Part shown: piece by piece, positions 50,785 through 60,410 of the stretch | Layout of the letters: the number at the start of each line of letters is the position of its first letter | Numbering within the stretch: position 1 is the stretch's first letter | The notes under the pieces: generated by a model | Told to the model about the DNA's origin: nothing | The model's input: the letters and a program-made list of their open reading frames with translations, nothing else | Databases searched by the model: none | Source: CAMPKL01 sp963805925 | GTDB lineage: Bacteria; Acidobacteriota; Terriglobia; Bryobacterales; UBA6623 | Assembly: GCA_963805925.1 (NCBI GenBank) | Contig: CAWDWB010000003.1 | Span: 1,488,001 to 1,552,000, forward strand | Reading direction: 5' to 3' | DNA: 64,000 nucleotides | Translations under genes and position numbers: made by a program

Positions 50785-51366
50785 ATGCCCTCGCAAGATC
50801 AATGGAATGAGCGTTACCGGCGGGGCGAGCACTCTCAAGACGTCCCGGACGCCTTCTTGGTTGGCTGCTCAGAGTACTGGAACTTGCTGACGTCGCGCGT
50901 TGCCGCAGATCTCGCTTGCGGTGCGGGTCGGCACGCGATCTATTTGGCCGAACAAGGCTTTCAGACGACGGCGATGGACTTCGCTGAGTCGGGTCTGGCG
51001 GCTGCGCGACGGAGTGCGACCGCCCTTGGCCTGGATCTAGATACGGAGATACTCGACCTCGAAGCGCCCGCTGCGGATTTAGGCGCGGAAACGTTCGATC
51101 TGATTGTGGTGGTGCATTTTCTGCATCGGCCGCTGTTCAGCGTCATCAGACGCGCGCTCCGGCCGGGCGGATTGGTCGTCTATAAGACCTACACGCGGGA
51201 TCAGTTGGCGCTCCCGGACGGCCCCAAGAACCCCGCCTACATGTTGGAACCAAACGAGTTGTTGGGCGAATTCTCGGATTACCGCGTGTTACGCTACGAG
51301 GAGAAGATCAGCGGCGAGGGAACCGCCGCGATTCTGGCCCAGAAGCCTTCCGAGAGCGTCTCCTAA
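50785..51366 (+). CDS. SAM-dependent methyltransferase, TehB-like
   Basis: The ATG at 50785 gives 193 residues, beginning PSQDQWNERYRRGEHS. Class I motifs are ADLACGAGRHAIYLAEQG (motif I), MDFAESGLAAARR and FDLIVVVHFLHRPLF with RALRPGGLVVYKTYT. The N-terminal WNERY pattern is typical of the TehB/thiopurine group. Substrate unknown; related enzymes act on tellurite, selenite or small thiols. Confidence 0.85.
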   Translation: MPSQDQWNERYRRGEHSQDVPDAFLVGCSEYWNLLTSRVAADLACGAGRHAIYLAEQGFQTTAMDFAESGLAAARRSATALGLDLDTEILDLEAPAADLGAETFDLIVVVHFLHRPLFSVIRRALRPGGLVVYKTYTRDQLALPDGPKNPAYMLEPNELLGEFSDYRVLRYEEKISGEGTAAILAQKPSESVS

Positions 51367-51420
51367 GGCCTCCGTTCCCAGCCTCGAACCAGTTCGATTA
51401 CCGCCTTATTCGGCCAATCC

Positions 51421-53070
51421 ATGCGGCTCGCGCTCGGACAAATAAACCCCACGATCGGCGACTTTGACGGCAACATCGCCCAGATCTTGGACGTCGCTCG
51501 CCGAGCTAGAGAAGCCGGTGCGGACCTGGCAATCGTTCCCGAGTTGGCCCTGAACGGTTACCCGCCGCGGGACTTGGTCGAGGCGCCTGTCTTCATCGAG
51601 CAAACCGACCGCAAACTGGAGCAACTCGCCGTAGCCTGCGGCGAGATCGGCATCGATGTCGTAGTCGGCTTCGTGGGCCGCGCGTTCGACCAGCAAGGGC
51701 ATCGCGCCGCCAACTGCGCGGCGCTGCTGTCGGGAGGCGAAATCGCCTTCGTGCAGCAGAAGATGTTGCTGCCGACTTACGACGTCTTCGACGAAGGGCG
51801 CTACTTCGCCGCCGCCGAAGAGCAGAGCGTCTGTGAGATCGGCGGGCTTCGCGTGGGCATCACCATCTGCGAGGACGCTTGGAACGATAAGCAGTTCTGG
51901 CCGCAGCCCCGCTACCGTCGTGACCCAGTGACGGAGTTGGCCGAGTCGGGGATCGACTTCATTCTCAACATCTCATCGTCGCCTTACCACATGGGCAAAC
52001 GAGAGTTGCGCGAACGGATGATCGGGGCCGCCGCACGGCGGGTGCAGAAGCCGATCATCATGGTCAACCAGGTCGGCGGCAACGACCAGTTGGTCTTCGA
52101 CGGTTCGAGCTTTGTGGTGAACGGTCGCGGAGAGGTGGTCGCGCGGGCTAAGTCCTTCGCGCCCGATTTGATCTTCTTCGATACGGAGAACCCGGGATTC
52201 GATATGGGGCCGCGCGAAGAAGACGAAGTGGAGTCGCTGTACGATGCGCTCGTTCTGGGCGTTCGCGACTACATCGGCAAATGCGGATTCTCTCGAGCCG
52301 TGGTCGGCTTGAGCGGCGGCATCGACTCGGCGATCACGGCGACGATCGCGGTCGAGGCGTTGGGCGCGGAAAACGTGATGGGAGTCGCCATGCCGGGTCC
52401 GTACTCCTCGGAGCACAGTCTGAGCGACGCACGCGATATGGCGTCGCGGCTGAGCATTCGATTGGAGACGATTTCCATCGTTGAGGGCTATGAGACGGCG
52501 CTGCGAGCCCTGGCGCCGGTGTTTGAAGGCCGGGAGCCGGACGCTGCGGAAGAGAACATCCAGGCGCGGCTGCGCGGCCTGACGCTGATGGCCATCTCGA
52601 ACAAGCTGGGCTCAATGGTGCTGACGACAGGCAACAAGAGCGAACTGGCGGTCGGCTACTGCACGCTCTACGGCGATATGGCGGGCGGGCTGGCAGTGAT
52701 TAGCGACGTGCCCAAGACGATGGTCTATCAGCTATCGCGAGCGGCCAACAAGCGGCGGCCGGGGGCTATACCGGAGTCGGTGTTCACCAAGGCGCCGTCG
52801 GCGGAACTGCGGCCGGATCAGAAGGATTCCGATTCTCTGCCGGCTTACGAGATTCTCGATCCGATCTTGCGGCTGTACATCGAAGAACATCTGTCGACGC
52901 TCGAAATTGCCGAGCAGCTTGGCCAGCCCGAGGACTTGGTCAAGAAGATTTGCGGTATGGTCGACCGCAATGAATACAAGCGCCAGCAGGCCGCGCCTGG
53001 TTTGCGGGTGACGTCGAAAGCGTTCGGGGTCGGCCGGCGCTTCCCCATCGCCCAGCGCTTCGTGCGCTAA
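51421..53070 (+). CDS. nadE: Glutamine-dependent NAD+ synthetase
   Basis: The 549-residue two-domain enzyme has an N-terminal nitrilase/amidase part with catalytic Glu in VPELALNGYPPRDL, Lys in QQKMLLPTYDVFDE and Cys in GITICEDAWN. The C-terminal synthetase carries the P-loop GLSGGIDSA, with TGNKSELAVGYCTLYGD and LPAYEILDPIL. It makes NAD from nicotinate adenine dinucleotide with ATP and glutamine. The stop overlaps the convergent pepA stop by four bases. Confidence 0.97.
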   Translation: MRLALGQINPTIGDFDGNIAQILDVARRAREAGADLAIVPELALNGYPPRDLVEAPVFIEQTDRKLEQLAVACGEIGIDVVVGFVGRAFDQQGHRAANCAALLSGGEIAFVQQKMLLPTYDVFDEGRYFAAAEEQSVCEIGGLRVGITICEDAWNDKQFWPQPRYRRDPVTELAESGIDFILNISSSPYHMGKRELRERMIGAAARRVQKPIIMVNQVGGNDQLVFDGSSFVVNGRGEVVARAKSFAPDLIFFDTENPGFDMGPREEDEVESLYDALVLGVRDYIGKCGFSRAVVGLSGGIDSAITATIAVEALGAENVMGVAMPGPYSSEHSLSDARDMASRLSIRLETISIVEGYETALRALAPVFEGREPDAAEENIQARLRGLTLMAISNKLGSMVLTTGNKSELAVGYCTLYGDMAGGLAVISDVPKTMVYQLSRAANKRRPGAIPESVFTKAPSAELRPDQKDSDSLPAYEILDPILRLYIEEHLSTLEIAEQLGQPEDLVKKICGMVDRNEYKRQQAAPGLRVTSKAFGVGRRFPIAQRFVR

Positions 53071-54524
53071 GGCCTCATCGCCAATTCGATAAACGTGCGC
53101 GCGGCCATGCCGGTCGGGCCTTTCGGCATATAAGCCTTGTCCTGTTCAAGCCAAGCGGTTCCCGCGATGTCGAGGTGCGCCCAGGGCGTGGGATCGGCAA
53201 ACTGTTTGAGGAACATCGCCGCGGTGATCGCGCCGCCCCAGCGCGAACCGATGTTGGGGAAGTCGGCGATGGGGCTCTTGAGCAGCTCTTTGTATTCCTC
53301 GTCGAGCGGCATGGGCCAGAATTTCTCGCCAACGGTTTCGGCGGCAGCAAGAATTTCTTTCTGCAGGGCGTCGTTGTTGGCGAACAGACCGGCGCGTTCG
53401 TGTCCCAGGGCAACGACGATGGCCCCAGTCAACGTGGCGGCGTCGACCATGCGGCTGCAACCGATCTGTTGGCCGTAGGTCAACGCATCGGCCAGGATCA
53501 TACGACCCTCGGCGTCCGTGTTGAGGATCTCCACTGTCTTGCCCGACAGGGTCGTGACAACATCGCCGGGACGCTGCGCGCGGCCGCCGACCATGTTCTC
53601 GACCGTTGGGACGAGGGCCGTGACGGGCCGTGACGGCCTCAGCGCAGCGATGGATTGCATGGCTCCGAGGACTGCCGCGCCGCCGGCCATGTCGTACTTC
53701 ATCAGGTCCATGTCGGCGGAAGGCTTGATGGAAACGCCTCCAGTATCGAAGGTGACGGCTTTGCCGACGAGACCGAGATGATCGGCGCCAGCCGCTGTCG
53801 CGGGCTTGTAGCGCAGGATGATCAGCGCAGGCGGTTCGGCGCTGCCTTGGGCGACGCCCAATAGAGCGCCCATGCCCATCTTGGCCATCTGGTCGCGCTC
53901 GAGAACTTCGATTTCGAGCCCGGCCTGAGCCGCCATTTTCTGCGAGCGCTCGACCAGCACAGGGGGCGTCAACAGGTTGGGCGGGGCGTTGCCGAGACTG
54001 CGGGCGAAGTTCTGGCCTTCGGCGATGATACGGCCTTTCTCGACGGCGGCGGAAGCATCGGCGGATGAGACGATGCTGAGGGTTTCGAGCAGGCCCTTAC
54101 CTTCGTCGCTGCTCTTGAGTTCTCCGACGTCAAAGTTGGCCAGCAAAGCGCCCTCGGTCATCGCTTGGGCCACGTCGAAGTTCGCAGGAGCGGCGATGGC
54201 GATGCTCTTGGCGCCCTTGGGTTTCAGTTGCCGGATGGCCACTGCCGCCCCATTGCGGGCGACTGCCTGGGAGTAAGCGTCTCGCTTGCCCCCGCCGACC
54301 AACAATAACCGTCCGGCCTTCAAGCCCACGGGACGGTGAATCACAGCCGTTTCGAGCACTTTGCCGCTGAACTCGCCTCGAGAATAGAGTTCGGCGAGGA
54401 TTCCCGACGACCAGGCGTCGGCCTGTGGGTCGGGCTTCTCGCCGGCGCTGAGTTCAAAGAGTGTGACGACGAGGGCATCGGCCTCAATTTCGGCGGGAGG
54501 ACAGGAAAAGGTACTGATCTGCAT
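53067..54524 (-). CDS. pepA: Leucyl aminopeptidase (M17) PepA
   Basis: The 485-residue protein has the M17 catalytic domain with VGKAVTFDTGGVSIKP (metal and Lys ligands), the signature NTDAEGRMILADAL and MVDAATLTGA. The N-terminal alpha/beta domain begins MQISTFSCPPAEIEADAL and is conserved in its duplicate at 58137. It forms hexamers and removes N-terminal residues with two metal ions. Some homologues also bind DNA. The gene is convergent with nadE and divergent from the peroxidase gene. Confidence 0.96.
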   Translation of the reverse strand: MQISTFSCPPAEIEADALVVTLFELSAGEKPDPQADAWSSGILAELYSRGEFSGKVLETAVIHRPVGLKAGRLLLVGGGKRDAYSQAVARNGAAVAIRQLKPKGAKSIAIAAPANFDVAQAMTEGALLANFDVGELKSSDEGKGLLETLSIVSSADASAAVEKGRIIAEGQNFARSLGNAPPNLLTPPVLVERSQKMAAQAGLEIEVLERDQMAKMGMGALLGVAQGSAEPPALIILRYKPATAAGADHLGLVGKAVTFDTGGVSIKPSADMDLMKYDMAGGAAVLGAMQSIAALRPSRPVTALVPTVENMVGGRAQRPGDVVTTLSGKTVEILNTDAEGRMILADALTYGQQIGCSRMVDAATLTGAIVVALGHERAGLFANNDALQKEILAAAETVGEKFWPMPLDEEYKELLKSPIADFPNIGSRWGGAITAAMFLKQFADPTPWAHLDIAGTAWLEQDKAYMPKGPTGMAARTFIELAMRP

Positions 54525-54634
54525 GGAAGACCCAGTCTACGACGACGGAGGCGACATTCCGTCAAACGCAGGACAGTCGAGCCGATAAGAGATATTCGCA
54601 GCCCCGTCCCCTGGGACTCGATTGGTCAAGGAAA

Positions 54635-55591
54635 ATGCGATCTCTGAGCGTCAGCAGACAGGTCCCCGCGATTTTGGCAGCGTGCCTGCTCCTTGCTTGC
54701 GCTCCATCGCGGGAGCCGACGCAGTTCGCCTCAACAGCCGGCAAGGGAGAGCGGATCGGGCTCGGAAGGGATCTGTTTTTCGATGTTCGGCTTTCGGCGG
54801 ATGAGACGATCTCCTGCGCGAGCTGCCACGACCCCTCCAAAGGAGGTGACGACGGCCAGATAACAGCGACGGGCATCGGAGGCGCGATCGGACCGATCAA
54901 CACGCCGACGGTGCTGAACGCGGGCCTCAACTTCTCTCAATTCTGGGACGGCCGTTCGCCGAACTTAGTCGAACAAGTGCGCCAGCCCATACTGAATCCC
55001 CGAGAAATGGGAGAGAGCTGGGGCCCAGCGCTGGCCCGGTTCAATCAGGATGCGGAGCTAGTCGAACGCTTTCGCGAAATCTATGGCGACGGCCCCGCGC
55101 CGGCCAACATCGCCGATGCGATCGCGGCCTACGAGGGGGCTTTGTTGACGCTTAACTCGCCGTTTGACCGCTACCAACGAGGCGACAAGGATGCGATCTC
55201 GCCGGCCGCTGCCAGAGGCTTCGCGGAATTCCAGCAACTCGGTTGCGCCTCCTGTCATCAAGGCCTCGCGTTCGGCGGCAATATGTATGAGCGCATCGGC
55301 GTCATGGGAGATTACTTCGCAAGGCGCGGCACTCCGCTCACACTGGCAGACTCCGGCCGCTACAACGTGACAGGCCGCGAGGAAGACAAGTACAAGTTCA
55401 AGGTGCCCGGACTGCGCAACGTCGCTCTAACGCAACCGTACTTTCACGATGGCTCGGCGGCCACGCTGGGAGAAGCCGTCCGAACGATGGCCGAGATGCA
55501 GCTCGGGTTACCGGTAGACGATTTGCAGGTGTCGCAATTGGTCGCGTTCCTTGAAAGCCTGACGGGCTCGGTTGATCCGGAGTTGGAATGA
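54635..55591 (+). CDS. Di-haem cytochrome c peroxidase/MauG-type lipoprotein
   Basis: The 318-residue protein has a lipoprotein signal (ILAACLLLAC) and two haem motifs, CASCHDPSKGG near residue 60 and CASCHQGLAFGG near 206. PTVLNAGLNFSQFWDGR and LRNVALTQPYFHDGS are family marks. Bacterial peroxidases of this type reduce H2O2 in the periplasm, and MauG homologues oxidise proteins. The Met ligand of the high-potential haem is probably M in VRTMAEMQLG. The stop overlaps the kinase start by four bases, so the two are translationally coupled. Confidence 0.93.
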   Translation: MRSLSVSRQVPAILAACLLLACAPSREPTQFASTAGKGERIGLGRDLFFDVRLSADETISCASCHDPSKGGDDGQITATGIGGAIGPINTPTVLNAGLNFSQFWDGRSPNLVEQVRQPILNPREMGESWGPALARFNQDAELVERFREIYGDGPAPANIADAIAAYEGALLTLNSPFDRYQRGDKDAISPAAARGFAEFQQLGCASCHQGLAFGGNMYERIGVMGDYFARRGTPLTLADSGRYNVTGREEDKYKFKVPGLRNVALTQPYFHDGSAATLGEAVRTMAEMQLGLPVDDLQVSQLVAFLESLTGSVDPELE

Positions 55592-58044
55592 AACTGCCGT
55601 CCTGGACAGTCGCGGCCGGTTTAATTGCGGCGGTGCTAACGCTGGGACTGGCCCTCACTCGCGGGGCCCATATTGCGAACCGCGAGGCCTATGAAGACGC
55701 GATGATCTTGCTGGACCAGTTGAGCGCCAGCAGCGCCCGACTGGACACACAGATCTTGCGACTGACTCAGGGTCTTGAGACCAGCTACGACGAACTGACG
55801 CGGCTGCAATCCGAAACGTCGGAGATCGTCGCTCGCCTGGAGAACAACTCCTACGTGCGATATCCGACGCCTCGACCAGAGATCGAGAGGCGCCGCGCAC
55901 TCAGAGAAGACTTCAAGTCGGAGTTTTCGATCCTACGCAATTCCGCCGCCGCGACAATCTCGCTCACCCGACGTTCGCTGGAGCAGACAGACGCCGGCTC
56001 GGTCGAGAGAGCCGGCCTGTTGGACGTAGAGAATGCTGTGTGGCGGTTTGTGGCGAACCCTGACCCGCAATCGGCGGAACTAATAGCCAATCTCCTGGCT
56101 GATCTCGATGGCCGAAATGCGAAGGCAGATCCAAATTTGCCGTTCCTAAAAAACCACATCTCGGTTCTCACGGCAAAGAAGTTGGCTGTCGACGGATTGC
56201 TCCGCGAGTATTTCGCCGTCCCGCTTGAGGCCAGCATCCTGGAACTGCGTTCCAAGTTGCGGTCGGAATTCGATGACGCGGTGAAAGCGAGTTCGCGCTA
56301 CGGCTCGGCATTGTTTGGACTGGCCGCGCTGTTGCTGGCGTTCGGCGTGTTCAGCGCCGGGCTCGCCAGGCGTTACGTGAAACTGCTGGAGGTGTCTAAC
56401 AGCAGTCTGGAGAGCCGCGTCGCGGAGCGCACTCGGGATGTAGAGGCGGCCAATCGCGCCAAGAGCGAATTTCTCGCCAACATGAGCCACGAAATTCGCA
56501 CGCCCATGAATGGAATCATGGGCATGGCGGAGTTAGCCCTCGACACGGATCTAGACGGGGACCAGCGCGAGTTCCTGTGCACCATCCAGTCATCGGCCGA
56601 CGCCCTGCTCGAGATCATCAATGAGATCCTCGATTTCTCGAAGATTGAAGCCGGCAAGCTTACCTTGGAGGAGACGGAGTTCGATCTGAACGAGTGTTTG
56701 CAGGATGCCCTGCGCGTACTGGCTCCGCGGGCGTTCGCTAAGAATCTTGAGCTGGTCTCGTGGGTCGTTCCAAGTACCCCCGCGCGACTCATCGGAGCGT
56801 CGATCCGGCTGCGGCAAATCGTCATCAATCTGGTCGGTAACGCGATCAAATTCACATCCGAGGGCGAGGTCGTTCTCAAAGTGTCGGCGGAAAGCTGCAA
56901 TGAGGACGAGGCCCTGTTGCAATTCCTCATTCGCGACACCGGTATCGGGATCAGCCCCGACAAGACGGCAACCATTTTTGAACAGTTCAGCCAGGCGGAC
57001 GCCTCCACGACACGCCGCTTTGGGGGCACCGGGTTGGGCCTGACGATCTCCAGCCGATTGGTCGAGTTGATGGGCGGCGAGATCTGGGTCGAGAGTGAAC
57101 CGGGAGTCGGCAGCTGCTTCCATTTCACGGCCAACTTCCGTCTCGACAAAACGAGGCAGGAGCCTGCGCCGTCGTTCGATTGGAGCGTCTTGGACGGGCG
57201 CAGCGTGCTAATCGTCGATGACAATGCCACGAGCCGCAGAGTGCTGGAAGAAGCGGCTGTGAGTTGGGGCATGCGGCCGGAGTCACTTGATTGCGCTGCT
57301 GGGGCGCTGAATCGGGTGAAGGCGCTGGCTGCTGCCAACAAGAAATTCGAGTTGTTGATCTGCGATCTCTCCATGCCCGACATCGACGGATACGCGCTCA
57401 TCGAGCAAATTGTCGGGCAAGCACAACTCGAGGCGCCACCAACGATCCTGCTAACTTGCGGGCTCCACGCGGGAGACTCCGACCGGGCTCAGGAACTCGG
57501 TATTGCGGCAAGACTGGCCAAGCCCTTGGATCTGCCGAAGCTCCGGTCATTGGCCGTGACAGCGTTGGCCGGCCGCGTTGCGCCAAAGTCTGAACCGGCG
57601 GCAGTTCTGTCAGTAGAAGTTGAGCCCTGCTCAGGCTTACGGGTTCTGGTCGCCGATGACAACCCCGTGAACCGCAAGCTAGCACAGCTCTTCCTAGCGA
57701 AACTCGGCCATTCGACGGTATGCGCCTCCAACGGGCTTGAGGCGCTTAGCAGGCTTGAAGAGGAACGATTCGATACGGTTTTGATGGATGTTCAAATGCC
57801 GGAAATGGACGGCCTGGAGGCCACGGCGGAGATTCGGCGGCGCGAGGAATCGACCGGCGGCCACCTGCACGTGATCGCTCTCACCGCCCACGCCATGAAG
57901 GACGACAACGACAAATGCCGCGCTGCCGGGATGGACGATTACATCACCAAGCCGATCAAGCTCGAGCTGCTGCATGCCGCGCTCGAAAGAGCCCAGCAGG
58001 CCGGATCTGGGGCGCTGCAGCACAGCGGCCCAACGAAGTCCTGA
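55588..58044 (+). CDS. Hybrid histidine kinase with periplasmic DAHL-like sensor and two receiver domains
   Basis: The 818-residue protein has membrane helices at about 8-24 and 240-259 around a helical periplasmic sensor (DAHL-like, LDTQILRLTQGLETSYDEL). A coiled coil and HisKA follow with phosphoacceptor His301 in NMSHEIRTPMNG, then HATPase with NAIKFTSEGE, DTGIGI and FGGTGLGL. The first receiver (about 538-650) keeps Asp593 and Lys645; the second (about 684-800) has Asp734 in LMDVQMPEMDG and Lys788. No output domain or HPt is present, so a separate phosphotransfer partner is needed. Coupling to the peroxidase suggests a redox or peroxide signal. Confidence 0.94.
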   Translation: MKLPSWTVAAGLIAAVLTLGLALTRGAHIANREAYEDAMILLDQLSASSARLDTQILRLTQGLETSYDELTRLQSETSEIVARLENNSYVRYPTPRPEIERRRALREDFKSEFSILRNSAAATISLTRRSLEQTDAGSVERAGLLDVENAVWRFVANPDPQSAELIANLLADLDGRNAKADPNLPFLKNHISVLTAKKLAVDGLLREYFAVPLEASILELRSKLRSEFDDAVKASSRYGSALFGLAALLLAFGVFSAGLARRYVKLLEVSNSSLESRVAERTRDVEAANRAKSEFLANMSHEIRTPMNGIMGMAELALDTDLDGDQREFLCTIQSSADALLEIINEILDFSKIEAGKLTLEETEFDLNECLQDALRVLAPRAFAKNLELVSWVVPSTPARLIGASIRLRQIVINLVGNAIKFTSEGEVVLKVSAESCNEDEALLQFLIRDTGIGISPDKTATIFEQFSQADASTTRRFGGTGLGLTISSRLVELMGGEIWVESEPGVGSCFHFTANFRLDKTRQEPAPSFDWSVLDGRSVLIVDDNATSRRVLEEAAVSWGMRPESLDCAAGALNRVKALAAANKKFELLICDLSMPDIDGYALIEQIVGQAQLEAPPTILLTCGLHAGDSDRAQELGIAARLAKPLDLPKLRSLAVTALAGRVAPKSEPAAVLSVEVEPCSGLRVLVADDNPVNRKLAQLFLAKLGHSTVCASNGLEALSRLEEERFDTVLMDVQMPEMDGLEATAEIRRREESTGGHLHVIALTAHAMKDDNDKCRAAGMDDYITKPIKLELLHAALERAQQAGSGALQHSGPTKS

Positions 58045-58047
58045 CAG

Positions 58048-58137
58048 GATTTCGCCATCCGCTAGTTGGAGGAGCGCTACGACGACAGCATCCGCCTCGA
58101 TTTCGGCGGGGGAAGAGGAAAAGGTACGAATCTGCAT
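58048..58137 (-). pseudogene. Truncated duplicate of the pepA 5' end
   Basis: The ATG at 58137 starts MQIRTFSSSPAEIEADAVVV, then ALLQLADGE, nearly the PepA N-terminus (54524 downward). Similarity extends about 25 bases upstream of the ATG into ATGGAAGA-CCAGT. It ends where the histidine kinase gene ends on the other strand. It is a leftover of a pepA copy. Confidence 0.8.
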
Positions 58138-58236
58138 GGAAGAGCCAGTCGACGACGAGGTCGCCAAACTCCGGGCGTTTCCGAACCCAAATTGTTCTCG
58201 CCCAACGGGCGGATGCAAGGCCCTGGGGGCGACTCG

Positions 58237-59529
58237 CTATTCCAAGTGATAGGCCGTTTCACCGTGCTCGAACTGGTCGAGGCCTTGATTTTCGACGCTG
58301 TCAACAATGCGCAGACCGACCACGGCATTGCATGCCGTCGCGATGAGCACAGTGGCGATCCCGGACCAGACCACCGTGAAACCGACAGCCTTGAACTGGA
58401 TGAGCAACTGCGAACCCATTTCGAACTCGCCAAAACCGCCGAAGGCAGAGACGCCGAAGACCGCCAGAAGAATCGAACCCATTATGCCGCCGACGCCGTG
58501 CACGGCGAAAACGTCGAGGGCGTCGTCGATACCTATTTTGAGTTTGACGATGCCGACAGCGTAGTAGCAGACGATTCCCGCCAGGAAGCCGATGAGCGCT
58601 GCGCCGAGCGGACCGACCACTCCGGAAGCCGGCGTGATCGTGGCCAGCCCAGCCACCATGCCGGTGACAATATCGACCAGACCGGGCTTGCCGGTTTTGA
58701 TCCACTCCAGAGACATCCAGGTCAGGCTCGCCACGGCGGCGGAGATGTGGGTGACCAGCATGGTCATGCCGGCGGCCGTGGAGGCCGAGCCTTGGCTGCC
58801 TGCGTTGAAACCAAACCAACCGACCCATAACATCGAGGCGCCGATCATCACCATGCCCGGGCTGTGGGGTGGGTTGAGGCCGTGGGGAAAATGGCGTCGC
58901 GGGCCGACGAACCTGGCCAGAATGAGCGCGGAAATGCCAGCGGTAGCATGGACGACAATGCCGCCGGCCAGATCGACGGCCCCCATCTTCTGCATCCAGC
59001 CGCCGCCCCAAACCCAGTGGGTGACAGGGGCGTAAACGAGAACGAGCCATAGAGAGCAGAAAAGGATCACGGCCTTGAACTTCATACGCTCGACGAAGGC
59101 GCCGACGATCAAACCGGGCGTGATGATGGCAAAGGTCATCTGGAACATCACCCAGACCGTCGCGGGATATGTGTCGTGGAGATCGTTGAGGCCGATTCCG
59201 CGAAGGCCGACGTGCGCCAGGCCGCCGATCCAATCGTTGCCGGGGGCGAAAGACAAGCTATAAAGTCCGGCAATCCACAGAACGGAAGCCAGGCAGGCGA
59301 CCGTGAAACAGTGCATGAGCACCGACAGGAAGTTCTTGACTCGCACCAGGCCGCCGTAGAACAACGCTAGGCCTGGCAGCGTCATGAAAAGCACCAGCGC
59401 CGTGGACGTCATCATCCAGGCGGTATCGCCTGCGCTGAAGGGGGACCCGCCGTCTTGGGCGAGTACGAGGTTAGGGCAGGCCAGCAGTGCCGCTGCCAGG
59501 GAAAAGATGCGAACGAATGATGGAAACAT
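58237..59529 (-). CDS. amt: Ammonium transporter Amt
   Basis: The 430-residue protein has a signal-like first helix (LAAALLACPNLVLAQ) and eleven further helices. Family marks are ALFYGGLVRVKNFLS, VTHWVWGGGWMQK, GGIVVHATAGISAL, GWFGFNAGSQGS and FAVHGVGGIMGS. The twin His of the pore are the ones in VVHATAG (about 200) and VHGVGG (about 350). No linked GlnK/P-II gene is in the window; nearest upstream gene is an SDR remnant. It imports ammonium at the inner membrane. Confidence 0.96.
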   Translation of the reverse strand: MFPSFVRIFSLAAALLACPNLVLAQDGGSPFSAGDTAWMMTSTALVLFMTLPGLALFYGGLVRVKNFLSVLMHCFTVACLASVLWIAGLYSLSFAPGNDWIGGLAHVGLRGIGLNDLHDTYPATVWVMFQMTFAIITPGLIVGAFVERMKFKAVILFCSLWLVLVYAPVTHWVWGGGWMQKMGAVDLAGGIVVHATAGISALILARFVGPRRHFPHGLNPPHSPGMVMIGASMLWVGWFGFNAGSQGSASTAAGMTMLVTHISAAVASLTWMSLEWIKTGKPGLVDIVTGMVAGLATITPASGVVGPLGAALIGFLAGIVCYYAVGIVKLKIGIDDALDVFAVHGVGGIMGSILLAVFGVSAFGGFGEFEMGSQLLIQFKAVGFTVVWSGIATVLIATACNAVVGLRIVDSVENQGLDQFEHGETAYHLE

Positions 59530-59689
59530 CGTGGTTTCGAGATGGACAAACTTAGGGATCTAGGCGTGCAGCCTTGCGATCTGCTAACGAGATCGTGTTG
59601 TGTCGCCATGCTAGCCGGAAGGCGAGGCGTAAGCCGAGTATGCATCAGGGCAAATCGTCGGGACGGCGGGACCTGTCTTTGGCAGCTGG

Positions 59690-59840
59690 CTATCGTAGCA
59701 CGCTCAGGCGGCGGGCTCCGTTCGGGGGAAGCCAAAGGAGCCAGTCGGCGATTTTTTCGGGTTGGGCGGTGCGGCCAGACGAACGGTTGCCGGGCCGATT
59801 CCGCCGCTACCGCCGGTGATTAGTAGGCTTCTCTTAGAAG
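59690..59840 (-). pseudogene. Short-chain dehydrogenase remnant with internal deletion
   Basis: On the minus strand, SLLITGGSGGIGPATVRLAA (59770-59830) is the Rossmann start of an SDR. In another frame PEKIADWLLWLPPNGARRLS (59703-59761) resembles the last helix. The active site Tyr-xxx-Lys and most of the fold are gone, and no start codon is left. The rest of the amt-smpB gap (59530-59871) holds no gene. Confidence 0.55.
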
Positions 59841-59871
59841 TCGTACGCCGCTCTGCTCATAGGCATAGAAC

Positions 59872-60336
59872 TCACTCGCGCTTCACCATGGCCTGACGGG
59901 CTTCGCGGTCGAGTTCGCGATTCTTGATCGTCTCGCGTTTGTCGTGGTCTTGTTTACCTTTTGCCAGGGCAATCTCGACCTTGATGCGACCGTTCTTGAG
60001 GTAGACTTTCGTTGGGATTAACGTCTGACCCTTCTCGCGCGTCTTACCAACGAGCTTGTCGATCTCTGAGCGGTGCAGCAGCAGCTTCCGCACGGACATG
60101 GGCTCGTGGTTTTGCCGGTTGGCTTGCAGATAAGCACTGATATGAGCATTGTGCAGCCAGATCTCGCCCTTGTTGAGGGATGCGTATGCGTCTCCGAGCT
60201 GAATTTGGCCCGCTTTGGCGGATTTGACCTCGGAACCGGTCAATACGATGCCCGCCTCGAAGGTATCGAGGAAGTGGTACTTGAACCGGGCGCGCCGATT
60301 GTCCGCCAGGATCTTAATTCCTTCCGTTTTCGCCAT
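59872..60336 (-). CDS. smpB: SsrA-binding protein SmpB
   Basis: The 154-residue protein has the SmpB fold: RRARFKYHFLDTFEAGIVLTGSEVKS (early part, split as ARFKYHFLDTFEAGIVL and TGSEVKS), GDAYASLNKGEIWLHNAHIS, HRSEIDKLVGKTREKG and LIPTKVYLKNGRIKVEI. It carries tmRNA to stalled ribosomes. The basic tail ends AMVKRE. No ssrA gene is seen in the window. It is divergent from the secretin gene. Confidence 0.96.
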   Translation of the reverse strand: MAKTEGIKILADNRRARFKYHFLDTFEAGIVLTGSEVKSAKAGQIQLGDAYASLNKGEIWLHNAHISAYLQANRQNHEPMSVRKLLLHRSEIDKLVGKTREKGQTLIPTKVYLKNGRIKVEIALAKGKQDHDKRETIKNRELDREARQAMVKRE

Positions 60337-60410
60337 TCCGATTCCACGTACGAGCGGAGGAGTGCGTCACTATAGGTAGGAACCGATCCTACCGGACGCT
60401 ATCCCGCTTG

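Noticed and set aside
58301..59233. Minus-strand frame of 310 codons overlapping amt
   Set aside because: Out-of-frame shadow of a highly biased membrane-protein gene.
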